This document shows, one piece after another, positions 1 to 7,377 of a DNA stretch of 34,731 bases. The notes beneath the pieces are model-generated. The model saw only the letters and a list, made by a program, of their open reading frames with translations, had not been told where the DNA came from and did no database searches. The stretch is from a virus. The position numbers and the translations under genes were made by a program. Location of the stretch: positions 1-34,731 of IMG/VR virus record IMGVR_UViG_3300024348_000138. One strand, written 5' to 3'. The number at the start of each line of letters is the position of its first letter. Position 1 is the stretch's first letter.

Positions 1-245
1 CTTTGTTTGATTTAACCTTTGAAAGTTATTTAGACATGAGGGTAAAAATTAAAAAACCTGCAACCGATTTAGCAATGGAATTAATTAAAAAAGATTTGAA
101 TAACTTTGCACCTGGAGATGAGCCTAAACAAATTTTAATTTTAGAACAATCAATTAAAAATAATTGGGCAGGAGTATTTCAATTAAAACAAGAACAAATA
201 TTAGAACCTAAAACAAACAACCTTAAAGAATATAAACCAAGATGA
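1..245 (+). CDS. Replication initiator, 3' fragment (complete copy at 34015-34671)
   Basis: This is the C-terminal 80 or so codons of the replication-initiator/helicase-loader-like protein whose intact gene lies at 34015-34671. The reading frame is open from the first base of the window, so the absence of a start here is caused by the window edge and not by mutation. The segment is helical, with conserved aromatic and acidic residues, and by position would be the part that contacts the helicase. It ends in TGA overlapping the dnaB start as ATGA (242-245), which implies translational coupling. It differs from the intact copy by one amino acid (Pro for His). Confidence 0.85.
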   Translation, partial: LFDLTFESYLDMRVKIKKPATDLAMELIKKDLNNFAPGDEPKQILILEQSIKNNWAGVFQLKQEQILEPKTNNLKEYKPR

Positions 246-305
246 ACAACGCAATTGACATAGAACACGCAGTTATCGGAGTGCTAATGATAGATACTAC
301 TTCTT
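1..305. repeat. Left copy of the imperfect 305-bp terminal repeat
   Basis: This block matches 34427-34731 over all 305 bases with six substitutions and no gaps. The mismatches are at 124, 140, 146, 158, 173 and 179. It covers the 3' end of the replication-initiator gene and the first codons of dnaB, so the window is a circular or terminally redundant phage genome cut inside a gene. Five of the six differences are at third codon positions and silent. The sixth (124, C here, A in the right copy) changes Pro to His. That pattern suggests real sequence variants in the sampled population rather than random error. Confidence 0.95.
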
Positions 306-1480
306 TAAGTAGATGCACGGTAACACCTGAAATGATGTTTGACCAGGCTAATAAAGTTATTTTAAAAGCAATATTAGAACTTGCAGGTCAAAACAAACCT
401 ACTGACTTATTATCGGTAAACGAAAAGACTGGAGGTAAGTTACTTAATGAGTTAGTTGAAATTACTTCTAAGGTAGCATCAAAAGCAAACTTAGAATACC
501 ATTGCTCAATTTTAATTCAAAAGTACATCAGCAGAGAATTAATGATGCTTTGTCAAAGAAGTATAAGCGAGATTAACAATACCGACAACGATGTTTTTCA
601 AACGATACAAAAAATAAATTTAGAGATTGAAACTTTTAGCATTAAAAACGCAAAGGATTTTAAAGAGTTTAAAACAGTAGCTCACGAAATGATTAAAAAA
701 ATTGAAACTATGCAACTAAGTGGCAATAAGATAGTAGGATTAGACACGGGGTTTTCCAGGTTAAATGCTATTTCAAACGGTTGGCATAGTCCTGACTTGG
801 TAATTATCTCAGCAAGACCAGCGACGGGCAAGACTGCATTTGCTTTGAACTTAGCCGTTAACTTAGCAAAACAAAATATACCCGTAGCGTTCTTTAGTTT
901 AGAGATGTCGACCGAACAATTAGCCATGAGGGTAATAAGCTCAATGACGGGCATCTATTCAAACTACTTAACTAAGGCAGAAATTCATGAGGGTAATTGG
1001 AAGACTTTATTAAGTACGGATTTTAATTTACCTTTGTATGTTGACGATACTGCATCATTAAACTTATTAGACTTTAAAGAGAAAGTACGCAAGGCAAAAA
1101 AGAAATGGGGAATTAAAGCGGTGTTTGTGGACTATCTTCAGTTAATGACTGTTTACGGAAAGGGTAATCGAGAACAAGAAATAAGTACTATCTCAAGAAC
1201 TCTAAAGGCAATGGCTAAAGAGTTAGATATTCCAATAATTGCACTGGCTCAGTTAAGCAGAGATGTCGAAAAGAGAAACGGAGAGCCAAGATTAAGTGAT
1301 TTACGAGAGTCGGGAGCTATTGAGCAAGATGCTGATATAGTTATTGCATTACACAATGAAGAACCCGAAAGCGATAATCCTTTAATTAAAGTACTATATT
1401 TGAAGCATCGAAACGGAGAGGTCGGATTTATAAGACTTCAATTTGAAAAAGGCAAACAAACATTTAAAGATACATTATAA
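242..1480 (+). CDS. dnaB: Replicative DNA helicase DnaB
   Basis: A 412-residue DnaB-family hexameric helicase, the motor that unwinds DNA at the phage fork. A short N-terminal all-helical domain (about 1-130) is followed by a linker and a RecA-like ATPase domain (from about 165). The Walker A motif SARPATGKT lies near residue 192, the Walker B stretch AVFVDYLQLM near 293-302, followed by the family motif around RESGAIEQDAD. It is slightly shorter than bacterial DnaB (about 450-470 residues), mainly in the N-terminal domain, as is usual for phage versions. The start codon overlaps the stop of the upstream initiator gene (ATGA), so loader and helicase are probably made together. The start of the gene is repeated at 34668-34731. 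Confidence 0.97.
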   Translation: MNNAIDIEHAVIGVLMIDTTSLSRCTVTPEMMFDQANKVILKAILELAGQNKPTDLLSVNEKTGGKLLNELVEITSKVASKANLEYHCSILIQKYISRELMMLCQRSISEINNTDNDVFQTIQKINLEIETFSIKNAKDFKEFKTVAHEMIKKIETMQLSGNKIVGLDTGFSRLNAISNGWHSPDLVIISARPATGKTAFALNLAVNLAKQNIPVAFFSLEMSTEQLAMRVISSMTGIYSNYLTKAEIHEGNWKTLLSTDFNLPLYVDDTASLNLLDFKEKVRKAKKKWGIKAVFVDYLQLMTVYGKGNREQEISTISRTLKAMAKELDIPIIALAQLSRDVEKRNGEPRLSDLRESGAIEQDADIVIALHNEEPESDNPLIKVLYLKHRNGEVGFIRLQFEKGKQTFKDTL

Positions 1481-1498
1481 AAAAAACAACATACAAAA

Positions 1499-1978
1499 AT
1501 GACAACCGCAACCGACTCTAAACAGTACACCGAAAGCCAGTATAAAAGAATGTACAAGACTTTACTAAATGACCATCACACTTTAAGAACTAAATATGTT
1601 CAGGCATCTAACGAAAACAAACTACTTAAGGCAAAAATAGAAAGACCACTAAGACAAGATGTTGGAGCAGACATCCAAAAGGTAAAAGATGTCATCAACA
1701 ACGAATTTGGTCTTGACATAGATGTTAAGATAAGACAAAGAGATGTTATTGATGCGAGGTCAATGTACTATCGCTACTTAAGGGATAATACTTTGATGTC
1801 TTTGACAAGCATTGCAAACACTTTAGAAACTGCTCACGATCATTCTACCCTGTGCAATTCATTGAATAAACATGACGATAATATGAATTACGACAAAGTA
1901 TACAAAGCGAAGTATGAAATTATTTTAACTAAGATTGCAGAACTAAACACTCAAACTGAAACTAATGGAAACCAATAA
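1499..1978 (+). CDS. DnaA domain IV-like DNA-binding protein
   Basis: A 159-residue protein with a charged, probably coiled-coil N-terminal part (about 1-60) and a helical C-terminal part resembling the DNA-binding domain IV of DnaA. A helix carrying RSMYYRYLRDNT (about 82-93) resembles the R-x-x-x-Y-L-x-R-x-x-T pattern of DnaA, and HDHSTLCNSL (about 113-122) resembles the DnaA signature G-R-D-H-T-T-V. There is no AAA+ ATPase domain, so it could bind a DnaA-box-like site but not open DNA by itself. It sits 18 bp after dnaB and overlaps the methyltransferase gene by 14 bp. A role in origin recognition, or competition with host DnaA, is inference. The similarity to DnaA is by eye. Confidence 0.7.
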   Translation: MTTATDSKQYTESQYKRMYKTLLNDHHTLRTKYVQASNENKLLKAKIERPLRQDVGADIQKVKDVINNEFGLDIDVKIRQRDVIDARSMYYRYLRDNTLMSLTSIANTLETAHDHSTLCNSLNKHDDNMNYDKVYKAKYEIILTKIAELNTQTETNGNQ

Positions 1979-3158
1979 AATATATTGCGAGAGTAATTTA
2001 GAGACAATGGCTAAAATGCAAGATAATAGTATTGATTGCGTTATAACTTCCCCTCCATACTGGCAGTTAAGAGATTACGGGTATGATGGTCAATGGGGTT
2101 TAGAGCCTACATTTAACGAATACCTTGAAAATTTATGGAGTATGATGGATGAAATTTATAGAATATTAAAACCATCAGGAACAGTTTGGATAAATTTAGG
2201 GGATACTTATGAAAGGTCAAGCAAATGTCTTTTATTAATACCTCATAGATTTGCTATTGGTTGTATTGATAGGGGTTGGACTATGAGAAATGATATAGTT
2301 TGGGCAAAGCCTAATGGGATGCCTGAAAGTTGCAAAGATAGGTTTAATAAAAAACATGAGTATTTTTTCTTTATGGTTAAGTCAGAATCTTATTATTTTG
2401 ATTTAGATTCAATTAGAGATCCTATAAAAGAAATAAGTTTAGAAAGATACAAATATTCCTTTACAGGTCAAGAGGGAGGTAACTCAAGTAATTTTAAAGG
2501 AAATAAATCACATTTAATACCACAAAGCAAATATCAAACTATTGATATAGAAAAAGAACATAGACAAGGAATGCACCAAAATAGGGGAGAAAATGTAATT
2601 GAAAAAAGACCAAACTTACCAGAGCAAAAGGAGTTTGTAAATTTTTTAAGAGAAAGAATAAAGATGAATGTTTTAGTTGATAGCGTTAATATCCCAAAAA
2701 CTACTGTTGAGCATTGGTATAGAAATGATGTTAAAGGTTTCGCATTCCCATCAATAGAACATTGGAATACAATAAAAGATTTATTAGATAATTGGGACAG
2801 TCAATTTGAATTAATAGATTTTAAAATGACCGATGTAATATATGAAACTGATGACATCAATAAAAATAATCAAAGAGGCAAAAATCCAGGCGATGTTTCT
2901 GACTTTTGGGCGATAACTACAAAGCCATCAACAAACGAGCATTACGCTTCTTATAACGAAGAATTAATAAGGAAGCCAATACTTGCAGGATGTCCTGAGG
3001 GTGGAGTTATTTACGATCCGTTTATGGGGACTGGGAGTACGGCTGAATCATGCTTAAGGTCTAATCGACAATATATTGGTAGTGAAATGAATCCTAAATA
3101 TGTAGAGATAGCAAATAAAAGACTTGAGCCATTTATAAAACAAACTAAACTATTTTAA
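1965..3158 (+). CDS. DNA methyltransferase, beta-class (N4-cytosine or N6-adenine)
   Basis: A 397-residue AdoMet-dependent DNA methyltransferase. The catalytic motif IV TSPPYW is near residues 28-33, and the AdoMet-binding motif DPFMGTGST near 351-359 is followed by a helix with SEMNPKY. Catalytic motif first and AdoMet motif last is the beta-class order. The SPPYW form followed by a tryptophan-rich stretch is common among N4-cytosine enzymes, but an adenine target cannot be excluded. The middle (about 195-320) is a long insertion and probably holds the target-recognition region. No restriction endonuclease is adjacent, so it is probably an orphan enzyme protecting phage DNA or marking it. 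It overlaps the previous gene by 14 bp and is followed after 1 bp by the NinG-like gene. Confidence 0.93.
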   Translation: METNKIYCESNLETMAKMQDNSIDCVITSPPYWQLRDYGYDGQWGLEPTFNEYLENLWSMMDEIYRILKPSGTVWINLGDTYERSSKCLLLIPHRFAIGCIDRGWTMRNDIVWAKPNGMPESCKDRFNKKHEYFFFMVKSESYYFDLDSIRDPIKEISLERYKYSFTGQEGGNSSNFKGNKSHLIPQSKYQTIDIEKEHRQGMHQNRGENVIEKRPNLPEQKEFVNFLRERIKMNVLVDSVNIPKTTVEHWYRNDVKGFAFPSIEHWNTIKDLLDNWDSQFELIDFKMTDVIYETDDINKNNQRGKNPGDVSDFWAITTKPSTNEHYASYNEELIRKPILAGCPEGGVIYDPFMGTGSTAESCLRSNRQYIGSEMNPKYVEIANKRLEPFIKQTKLF

Positions 3159-3159
3159 A

Positions 3160-3681
3160 ATGAAGACCTGCAAAATATGTCTGAATCAATTTGAGCCTGT
3201 TAGAGCTTTAATGGTTACCTGCTCATATTCCTGCGCTTTGGCGTACAGTAGAGGCAAGATTGCAAAGGTTGTCAAGGCTGAGAACAAAGTTAAAAAAGAA
3301 AAAATGAAGACCAAAAGCCAACACCTCAAGGAGCTTCAAACTATTTTTAACAAGTATATTAGGACAAGGGATTTTCAAGAACCTTGCATCAGTTGTCGGA
3401 CTATTTCAAATGTTAAATATGATGCTGGGCATTATATCGCAGTCAGCGAAAGTCCTGCACTTCGATTCAATGAAGATAATTGTCATAAACAATGTAGTAA
3501 TTATTGCAATGTAAACAAGTCAGGCAATTACCACGCTTACCGATTCCACTTAATTGACAAGATAGGAGTTGAAAGAGTTGAGGCTTTAGAATCTTCAAGA
3601 CATATTCCAATACATTTAAGCATACCCGAAATAGACGAGCTAAAAACAGTTTATAAACAAAAGATAAAAGACCTCCTTTAA
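3160..3681 (+). CDS. ninG: NinG/Rap-like recombination protein
   Basis: A 173-residue protein matching the phage NinG (Rap) family, which in lambda stimulates recombination and acts on branched DNA. An N-terminal four-cysteine zinc-finger-like module (C4, C7, C21, C25) precedes a lysine-rich helix. A second metal-binding-like region contains C76, C79, H91, C108, C112 and C116, with the typical YDAGHYIAV stretch. The length is close to lambda NinG (about 200 residues). It follows the methyltransferase by one base and ends the replication block. With the Rad52-like protein, exonuclease and SSB-like protein at 31.8-33.4 kb it would complete a phage recombination system. The family call is confident; the exact activity is inferred from the family. 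Confidence 0.87.
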   Translation: MKTCKICLNQFEPVRALMVTCSYSCALAYSRGKIAKVVKAENKVKKEKMKTKSQHLKELQTIFNKYIRTRDFQEPCISCRTISNVKYDAGHYIAVSESPALRFNEDNCHKQCSNYCNVNKSGNYHAYRFHLIDKIGVERVEALESSRHIPIHLSIPEIDELKTVYKQKIKDLL

Positions 3682-3688
3682 AAAATAA

Positions 3689-3720
3689 TTAGGTTTATTC
3701 AAATTTAAAATTTAATATTG
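3689..3720 (+). promoter_or_regulatory. Candidate Bacteroidota-type promoter for the 3728 gene block
   Basis: TAATATTG (3713-3720) fits the -7 consensus TAnnTTTG with one mismatch. Counting back 19 bases leads to TTAGG (3689-3693), a weak match to the -33 TTTG box. It lies in a 46-bp gap between the NinG-like gene and a new run of overlapping genes. The predicted start of transcription would be very close to the ATG at 3728. The same -7 sequence is used by the better promoter at 28178-28208. Confidence 0.4.
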
Positions 3721-3727
3721 TAAAATA

Positions 3728-3940
3728 ATGTCAGAGTTAATTAACAACTATATCGACAACTTAGTCTTTAAGATAGCCGCTAAGGAGGGGGGATGTTCTC
3801 GCAATCGTAAACCTGAAAAGGTAGAGTTTTGGATATATCGACCTAACTACACAACGGTTGTAACTGTGACCTATGTAGAGCTTGAACGGTGTATGATGTT
3901 AGCGACATATCCTGAACACTTAAGAAAATATATTGAGTGA
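3728..3940 (+). CDS. Hypothetical 70-residue protein
   Basis: A small soluble protein with no recognised family. An acidic/amphipathic start is followed by a basic stretch with two cysteines (around residues 23-30) and a likely beta-strand pair (FWIYRPNYTTVVTVTYVEL). The ATG is preceded by A/T-rich DNA carrying a promoter-like -7 box. The 3' end overlaps the next gene by 8 bp, which supports both genes being real. It heads the block that includes the HTH regulator and glycosyltransferase genes. Function unknown. Confidence 0.7.
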   Translation: MSELINNYIDNLVFKIAAKEGGCSRNRKPEKVEFWIYRPNYTTVVTVTYVELERCMMLATYPEHLRKYIE

Positions 3941-4529
3941 CAAGTTTAACATACTGCTTGTTGAGTTTAATGACTCTAAAATCTTCAACGATTATTGCAA
4001 GAAGTACGGACATAATAACCACCAAGAATTAAAGTCAGAGGTCTTGTCAATACTTTTAGAACTGCCCGACCATAAGAAAGACACTATTGCAGAGAATAAT
4101 TATCTAACCCCTTACGCTTTGCAGATTCTTAAGTTTCAAGTATCACATTGCAACTGGACTGCATTTAGAAAGAAGTTTGGTAATAGGGAGAATTTAGTTT
4201 TAGTGGAGAATTTTGACGATGACAAAGGGAAAATCTACATAGAAAATCATTATCAAAATAAACAATCAACGCCTGTATATGACATTAAGGATTACGATGC
4301 CCACGATATAGACGAAGAGTTTATTGATACGGAAAAGGTGGTTAAGAAAATCGAGCAGGATATGTTAGACCAAAACAATAAATACTTTTATCACTCAAGA
4401 CTACTAAACGAGCTTATTATAACTGGAGTTAACACAAAACAATTAAGCCGAGATATCGGAATACCTTACACATCAGTAAGACACGCTATAAAAGAATATA
4501 GACAACACCTTAAAGAATGGTTAAAATAA
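3933..4529 (+). CDS. HTH protein, candidate transcription regulator or sigma-like factor
   Basis: A 198-residue protein starting at TTG: no in-frame ATG occurs before about residue 140, and the TTG start overlaps the preceding stop by 8 bp. The N-terminal half is helical and charged. The middle (about 95-130) is very acidic with aspartate/histidine-rich spacing, suggesting a flexible linker. The C-terminus (about 150-198) is a helix-turn-helix: ITGVNTKQLSRDIGIPYTS is a classic HTH pattern, followed by a basic helix. This two-part architecture would suit a sigma-like or promoter-specific activator, and it is the best candidate here for recognising the unusual late promoters at 13424, 19486 and 22216. 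That link is inference. It overlaps the next gene by 13 bp. Confidence 0.75.
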   Translation: MSDKFNILLVEFNDSKIFNDYCKKYGHNNHQELKSEVLSILLELPDHKKDTIAENNYLTPYALQILKFQVSHCNWTAFRKKFGNRENLVLVENFDDDKGKIYIENHYQNKQSTPVYDIKDYDAHDIDEEFIDTEKVVKKIEQDMLDQNNKYFYHSRLLNELIITGVNTKQLSRDIGIPYTSVRHAIKEYRQHLKEWLK

Positions 4530-5536
4530 TATACATTAACGAGAAGGATTCAGGCGTAGGCTATCATAGATTGCAAATACCTTTTGCAAACTTAGACGAA
4601 GATTATAAGGATTTGGACATTAAGGGAACTAATGGGTTTACTTTAGACTTTCATCCTCGCCAATTTGATATCGTAGTTTTGAACAGAATGTATAAGCATG
4701 ACGAAGACTATTTGTTAAAGGCTAAGAATAGCGGTTGCAAGATTATCCTGGATATAGACGATTGGATTAAGCTTCCTGGATACCATTATAAAGACGGAGT
4801 TAAAGATTTAATCTTAGAGCAAAGAATATTAGATGCTATTGGATACGCAGATGTTATATGGACTGCATCGGAATTTTTAAAGGAATGTTTAAAGGACTAT
4901 CATTCTAACATTGTTTATATTCCTAACGGAATAGACTTCACACAACCGCAGTTTATACCTAATAAAAAACCACAAGACAAATATACTATTGGTTGGATAG
5001 GAGCAAACAACCACCATTTAGATTTAAAGAAGTTAGCAGAACCGTTTACCAAGCTTTTAAAGAATAAGAATCATTCTCTATTGTTAGGTGGATACAATGA
5101 CAGTTCAAACGAATACTATCAACTAATTGAAAAAATATTTACATCTAACTTTCAGCGACCTCCTAACCAATACACAAGAGTTGAGTGGATGGATGTCATG
5201 AATTATGCACTAATGTATAATTTAATGGACTGCGCTTTAGCTCCTTTGGGTAGTGACAAGTTTAGCCAGTGCAAATCAAACCTTAAGGTCTTGGAAGCAG
5301 GAGCGTTTAGTTTACCTATTATATGCAGTAATGTCGCTCCCTATTCTGAGTTTATAGAAAAAGGCTTAGTGCTTACACCTAAGGGCGATTGGGACGGAGT
5401 AATGAAAGGATTAATTAGTAACCCAAAGAAAGGAATTGAACTTGGGGCAAGGTTGCACAATTATGTAAAAGAAAATTACAACATTAAAACAATTAATATA
5501 AAACGATATGACAGTATTATCAGCACTTTGGATTAG
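4517..5536 (+). CDS. GT-B glycosyltransferase, GT4-like
   Basis: A 339-residue cytoplasmic glycosyltransferase. The first half resembles the acceptor-binding Rossmann domain of GT-B enzymes (start DSGVGYHRLQIP, then KIILDIDDW near 75-83). The second half has the donor-binding hallmarks: IPNGIDF near 136-142, IGWIGANNHH near 160-169, and a C-terminal SNLKVLEAGAFSLPIICS segment that corresponds to the E-x7-E sugar-nucleotide region of GT4 enzymes. The acceptor cannot be read from sequence: modified phage DNA, virion protein and host glycan are all possible. It overlaps both neighbours, and a second glycosyltransferase and two methyltransferases follow. Confidence 0.88.
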   Translation: MVKIIYINEKDSGVGYHRLQIPFANLDEDYKDLDIKGTNGFTLDFHPRQFDIVVLNRMYKHDEDYLLKAKNSGCKIILDIDDWIKLPGYHYKDGVKDLILEQRILDAIGYADVIWTASEFLKECLKDYHSNIVYIPNGIDFTQPQFIPNKKPQDKYTIGWIGANNHHLDLKKLAEPFTKLLKNKNHSLLLGGYNDSSNEYYQLIEKIFTSNFQRPPNQYTRVEWMDVMNYALMYNLMDCALAPLGSDKFSQCKSNLKVLEAGAFSLPIICSNVAPYSEFIEKGLVLTPKGDWDGVMKGLISNPKKGIELGARLHNYVKENYNIKTINIKRYDSIISTLD

Positions 5537-5738
5537 CGGATGCGCCTTAGGATTGCATGAATTTTTCCAATTTTTAATTAGTAAGTTTCCCAATAGGAAA
5601 CTAAAGAAACCATTTTCTTGTCCAACTTGTTTATCCTTTTGGATTGGGTTATTGGGTTCGGTTATTCTTTTCGATCCCTTGTTAATCTTCTTACCTTTTG
5701 TGTTTACAAAAGTAATTAATAGGTATCTATGGAGTTAA
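5508..5738 (+). CDS. Small membrane protein with CPTC motif (DUF1360-like)
   Basis: A 76-residue hydrophobic protein with an N-terminal membrane helix (about 3-25), a short basic loop, the motif SCPTCLSFWIG (about 39-49), then a second hydrophobic segment to near the C-terminus. A Cys-x-x-Cys followed by Ser-Phe-Trp is characteristic of small phage/bacterial membrane proteins of the DUF1360 kind, whose function is unknown. It overlaps the glycosyltransferase by 29 bp and the next gene by 10 bp, so it belongs to the same transcript. It might anchor the sugar-modifying enzymes to the inner membrane; nothing in the sequence proves this. Confidence 0.7.
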   Translation: MTVLSALWISGCALGLHEFFQFLISKFPNRKLKKPFSCPTCLSFWIGLLGSVILFDPLLIFLPFVFTKVINRYLWS

Positions 5739-5977
5739 CTCACACGCAATACGAGTTAATAGTAGACTCAATAGGTCGCTATCGTTTAACAATGACCCAT
5801 CGTTTCATGGTTTACAATGATGAGGACATACACAAAGCAAATGTATTGAGAAAAGACTTAGGAATAACCGAGCCATTGCCTAAGTGTAGTTCATGCGACG
5901 GGTTGGCATACTCAGAGGCTTTATTTGGAGAATTAAATAAATTAGTAATAGAATATGAAAAATTATATAAAAGTTAA
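5729..5977 (+). CDS. Hypothetical 82-residue protein
   Basis: A small soluble, mostly helical protein with no recognised family. It carries one CSSC pair (about residues 53-56), which might bind metal or form a disulfide. It overlaps the membrane protein upstream by 10 bp and the glycosyltransferase-like gene downstream by 23 bp, so it is embedded in the glycosylation/methylation cassette. Function unknown. Confidence 0.65.
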   Translation: MELTHTQYELIVDSIGRYRLTMTHRFMVYNDEDIHKANVLRKDLGITEPLPKCSSCDGLAYSEALFGELNKLVIEYEKLYKS

Positions 5978-6728
5978 GCACTCAGGAAACGCAGGAGACC
6001 TTATCTATTCATTGAGTAGCCTTTACCAATATTGCGAAGATAATAAGTGCAAGGTAGTCTACTATATTAAAATAGGTGTGCCAAGTGGATTTACGGACGA
6101 AACGCATCCAACGGGTGCAGTTATGATGAATGACTTTATGTTTGATTTTCTAGCTCCTTTATTAAAGGCTCAACCTTATATCCATGAGGTTATCAAAGTC
6201 GGCAAGGATGAAAATGTTTTAGTCGATTATGACTTAGACTTGTTTAGAAAAGAATACAAGAACTTGTCAGCCGGTAACATTCAGAACTGGATAGCAAACG
6301 CTTACCATGAATTTAGACCGAACCTATCAAAGCAATGTGTTTTCTTACCTGAGAACATCGGCAACAATTACATAATCGTAAACAGGACTACAAGATACAA
6401 TAACTTCTTTATTGATTACACTCTCTTGGAGCAATACGATAATGTTTACTTTGTAGGGACTGAGAAAGAGTTTAAAAGACTTTCTATTCACAACGATAAG
6501 ATAACTCATTTAAAAGTTAATAACGCCTTAGAATTAGCGATAGCGATTAATGGTTGCAAGTTATTTATAGGCGGTCAGAGTTTAGCATTCTCAATCGCAG
6601 AACAACTAAAAGTAAAAAGAATATTGGAGCAGTACTTGTATGCACCAAATGTAATTCCACAAGGTGGCGAGTGGTTTACTTTTCACACCAACGAACAATT
6701 TAAAAACATTTTAGATAAAACATTATGA
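5955..6728 (+). CDS. Glycosyltransferase family 9-like (heptosyltransferase-like) protein
   Basis: A 257-residue protein with features of the GT9/heptosyltransferase fold. It opens with HSGNAGDLIYSLSSL, the glycine-rich first strand-loop-helix in which GT9 enzymes read G-x-G-D; a central NYIIVNRTTRYNN strand follows. The C-terminal IGGQSLAFSIAEQLKVKR segment is the equivalent of the donor-binding loop and helix (G-x-D-S-G-x-x-H-x-A in bacterial enzymes, here without the His). It is shorter than bacterial heptosyltransferases (about 320-350 residues). It is flanked by overlaps of 23 bp and 4 bp (ATGA at 6725). The substrate is unknown; the neighbours suggest serial decoration of one acceptor with sugar and methyl groups. 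Confidence 0.72.
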   Translation: MKNYIKVKHSGNAGDLIYSLSSLYQYCEDNKCKVVYYIKIGVPSGFTDETHPTGAVMMNDFMFDFLAPLLKAQPYIHEVIKVGKDENVLVDYDLDLFRKEYKNLSAGNIQNWIANAYHEFRPNLSKQCVFLPENIGNNYIIVNRTTRYNNFFIDYTLLEQYDNVYFVGTEKEFKRLSIHNDKITHLKVNNALELAIAINGCKLFIGGQSLAFSIAEQLKVKRILEQYLYAPNVIPQGGEWFTFHTNEQFKNILDKTL

Positions 6729-7375
6729 TTGACGAATACGAAAAAATAGGCAACAGTTACAAGAGCAAAGTGTTCGGTAACCCTCAAGAGATTTACACTG
6801 ACAACTACTGGAGTACACCGATAAGGTCATCCATTGACGAACAAGTTTCTAATGTAGTAGACAAGAATAGACTTGTCATTGAAAACTTAACCCACATTGA
6901 ACCAAAGATGAGTTTAGAGATTGCGTGTTCGCCAGGCATATTGCTTGGCGAAATGGCTAACCTTAATTTTAAATGTACTGGTATTGAAGTAGATGCAAAG
7001 TATAAACACCAAATACAAAAGTATAGTAATGGGGCAGAACTGCATTTTGGATTTTTCCCAGATGTAACCAAACATTGGGATGCACAAACATTTACAAATA
7101 TAATAGGTTTAGATGTTTTTGAGCACATAGAGGATAGTAATGCCTTTTTAGAAGAATGTAATAGACTCATGGTACAAGGTGGCCACTTAATAATACAAAG
7201 TCCTATAATCTTAGAAGATGGTCAAATGGATGATAAGATGTTTAATGCACACGAACACATATGGATTTATGGCATTGAGGATTTAAAACAATTACTTAAC
7301 GGACATGGCTTTGAAGTTTTAAAAGTAGATAGGCATAAAGTCGGACACGAACAAATAACCGCTAAAAAAATATAA
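6725..7375 (+). CDS. Class I SAM-dependent methyltransferase
   Basis: A 216-residue class I methyltransferase. Motif I is SLEIACSPGILLGEMA (about 60-75), where the usual G-x-G-x-G appears as CSPG. GIEVD (about 83-87) is the acidic end of strand 2, and IIGLDVFEHIED (about 120-131) is the motif IV/post-I region with the DVFEH signature of small-molecule and sugar O-methyltransferases. It starts with an ATGA overlap on the glycosyltransferase and is followed 2 bp later by a second methyltransferase. The lack of a DPPY-type motif argues against DNA base methylation. Methylation of a sugar added by the adjacent glycosyltransferases is a reasonable inference. Confidence 0.87.
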   Translation: MIDEYEKIGNSYKSKVFGNPQEIYTDNYWSTPIRSSIDEQVSNVVDKNRLVIENLTHIEPKMSLEIACSPGILLGEMANLNFKCTGIEVDAKYKHQIQKYSNGAELHFGFFPDVTKHWDAQTFTNIIGLDVFEHIEDSNAFLEECNRLMVQGGHLIIQSPIILEDGQMDDKMFNAHEHIWIYGIEDLKQLLNGHGFEVLKVDRHKVGHEQITAKKI

Positions 7376-7377
7376 TT

